NCBI GenBank assembly: GCA_030603485.1
Contig: JAUVXS010000086.1
Coordinates: 1 to 7,454, forward strand
Length of the DNA stretch: 7,454 nt
Source: Dehalococcoidia bacterium
GTDB lineage: Bacteria > Chloroflexota > Dehalococcoidia > GIF9 > AB-539-J10
Direction: 5' to 3'
Position 1 is the stretch's first letter, and every line of letters starts with the position of its first letter. The translations under genes and the position numbers were made by a program. The notes below the pieces were generated by a model, which was not told where the DNA came from, made no database searches, and worked only from the letters and a program-made list of their open reading frames with translations. Shown here piece by piece: positions 6,524-7,454 of the stretch.

Positions 6524-7216
6524 TTAGCTCTCAGTGTCAGAAGCGAGAGCTTCCACTATAGCTACGGCTTGAAAGCCGTCTGCACCATAGCCATCGGCGC
6601 CGATGCTTTGGGCAAACTCCTCCGAAACGGGTGCTCCGCCCACTATAACCTTCACTTGCTCCCTGAGTCCACTTTCCTCCAGCATTTGTATCACATCCGC
6701 CATGCGAGCCATAGTACTTGTGAGCAGAGCGGACAAACCCAGGAAATGTGGGTTTTCCTCTCTTACTGCATCTACAATGACTTGAGCATCAACGTTATTC
6801 CCCAGGTCTTTTACGATGTATCCCGCCCCACGGAGCAGAATGGACACGATGTTCTTACCAAGATCATGGAGGTCGTCCTTTACTGTAGCCACAACTATAG
6901 TGCCTTTGGTTTTAATGCCGCTCGCGGCAAGACGGGGCTGCAATATCTGCATGGCCGCGCCTACTGCTTCAGCCGAGGCCAGCATATCAGGAATAAAGTA
7001 TTCGCCCGCTTCAAATTTTTGCCCTACAACATTCATGCCACCGGAAAGACCCTTACTGATTACGTCCCGAATGTGCACGCCAGAGGCAACAGCCTGTTCA
7101 ACAAGCTCGGTAACGCCGGGCTGACCTACCATTCCTTCATCCATACCTTCGTCACCCTTGGTTATCCTCCCCTGGATAACATTCTCCTTGATTAAGCTGA
7201 TTACGTCCTCTTGCAT
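6524..7216 (-). CDS. Corrinoid (B12-binding) methyl-carrier protein, first copy
   Basis: 230 residues with the same architecture as the copy at 4896-4222: helical cap (about 1-95), then a B12-binding Rossmann domain with DLHDLG (115-120, cobalt-ligand H117), GLSALLTSTM (160-169) and VGG (192-194). All expected cofactor-binding features are intact, so it should be functional. ATG 7216 is chosen over ATG 7222: GGAGG (7227-7223) touches the latter with no spacer but sits six bases from the former, and the N-terminus then aligns with the paralogue. It differs from the paralogue mainly in residues 21-60, 86-110 and 141-150 and has six extra C-terminal residues. It precedes the methyltransferase by 87 bases. 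Stop TAA. Whether the two copies serve different methyltransferases or two steps with the same one is open. Confidence 0.95.
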   Translation of the reverse strand: MQEDVISLIKENVIQGRITKGDEGMDEGMVGQPGVTELVEQAVASGVHIRDVISKGLSGGMNVVGQKFEAGEYFIPDMLASAEAVGAAMQILQPRLAASGIKTKGTIVVATVKDDLHDLGKNIVSILLRGAGYIVKDLGNNVDAQVIVDAVREENPHFLGLSALLTSTMARMADVIQMLEESGLREQVKVIVGGAPVSEEFAQSIGADGYGADGFQAVAIVEALASDTES

Positions 7217-7222
7217 TGTCAT

Positions 7223-7227
7223 CCTCC
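7223..7227 (-). promoter_or_regulatory. Shine-Dalgarno fixing the 7216 start of the first corrinoid protein
   Basis: GGAGG is six bases upstream of ATG 7216 but directly abuts ATG 7222, where it could not serve. This moves the start two codons downstream of the longest frame. Confidence 0.7.
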
Positions 7228-7273
7228 AGTTTCAATAATTCACTAAGTTACTTGGCTTGTTGGACATCAGTTA

Positions 7274-7290
7274 GAACATTGTGCATGTTC
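7274..7290. promoter_or_regulatory. Perfect inverted repeat GAACAT-N5-ATGTTC, possible operator
   Basis: A 17-base palindrome lies in the 127-base gap upstream of the first corrinoid gene, 57 bases before its ATG. The spacing (GAAC-N9-GTTC) rules out the Gram-positive LexA site, which has N4. A TATATT hexamer at 7301-7296 could be a -10 placing the repeat at about +1 to +17, but the matching -35 (GATAGA at 7324-7319, two of six) is poor. The site resembles a dimeric repressor operator; the regulator is unknown. The rest of the gap shows nothing convincing. Confidence 0.35.
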
Positions 7291-7349
7291 ACTTGAATAT
7301 ATGTTGAATCTTACGGTCTCTATCGGTACTTTCGAAATCTGCGGTGGGT

Positions 7350-7454
7350 TCAATCTACTATATCACCCCTTCTGTACGCCCTCAGGTATGCCCTGCATGA
7401 AGGGTCTTTTTCTGTGAGCATGTCGGCCACCTTGATAAGGCTCATCGCCTTATT
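7350..7454 (-). CDS. C-terminal end of an unrecognised protein, cut by window edge
   Basis: From the window edge one minus-strand frame stays open for 34 codons to TGA at 7352-7350; the other two close within a few codons. The residues (for example SLIKVADMLTEKD near the start and AYRRGDIVD at the end) look like an amphipathic, charged C-terminal helix. I do not recognise the family. It lies upstream of the first corrinoid gene on the same strand with no terminator between, so it may belong to the same operon and could be a missing partner such as the second methyltransferase or activase, but nothing visible shows this. An open stretch this short could arise by chance. Confidence 0.5.
   Translation of the reverse strand, partial: NKAMSLIKVADMLTEKDPSCRAYLRAYRRGDIVD

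Noticed and set aside
6482..7195. Plus-strand open frame of 237 codons
   Set aside because: Runs antisense to the first corrinoid gene; the minus-strand product is an unmistakable B12-binding protein.
7250..7285. 12-codon mini-ORF in the gap upstream of the first corrinoid gene
   Set aside because: No Shine-Dalgarno precedes the ATG and the frame is too short to distinguish from chance.

Overview
The window reads as part of the chromosome of an anaerobic bacterium that uses corrinoid-dependent methyl transfer. All genes I can support lie on the minus strand, so transcription runs from high to low coordinates. Gene content and the style of the glutamine synthetase and AcpS suggest a Dehalococcoidia-like Chloroflexota or another anaerobic lineage. 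That is a weak guess, because no rRNA or ribosomal protein gene is present.

Layout in order of transcription: a 34-residue C-terminal end of an unrecognised protein (7454-7350); a 127-nt gap with a perfect 6-5-6 inverted repeat; a corrinoid protein (7216-6524); an 87-nt gap with competing hairpins; an MttB/MtgB-superfamily methyltransferase without pyrrolysine, starting at GTG (6436-4898); a second corrinoid protein starting one base after the methyltransferase stop (4896-4222); an asparagine-synthetase-like protein without the glutaminase cysteine (4163-2679); a PhnP/PqqB-like metallo-beta-lactamase-fold protein with a rewritten metal site (2609-1767); then, behind its own sigma70-type promoter and a possible 21-codon leader ORF, a type I glutamine synthetase (1555-131); and finally the first 29 codons of holo-ACP synthase (88-1).

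The core is a methylamine or quaternary-amine demethylation module. The methyltransferase would move a methyl group from a quaternary or tertiary amine to Co(I) on one or both corrinoid proteins. The corrinoid:tetrahydrofolate (or CoM) methyltransferase and the reductive activase it would need are not in the window. Two nitrogen-assimilation enzymes follow, glutamine synthetase and an AsnB homologue that looks able to use only free ammonia. This suggests, as inference only, a link between amine breakdown and ammonia capture.

The least ordinary points are the loss of three expected metal-ligand histidines in the MBL protein while its structural Cys cluster is kept, the missing Cys2 in the AsnB homologue, two corrinoid paralogues about 58 percent identical flanking a single methyltransferase, and a Gln-containing mini-ORF whose stop abuts the glnA Shine-Dalgarno sequence. 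No rRNA, tRNA, CRISPR array, insertion sequence or convincing rho-independent terminator was seen.
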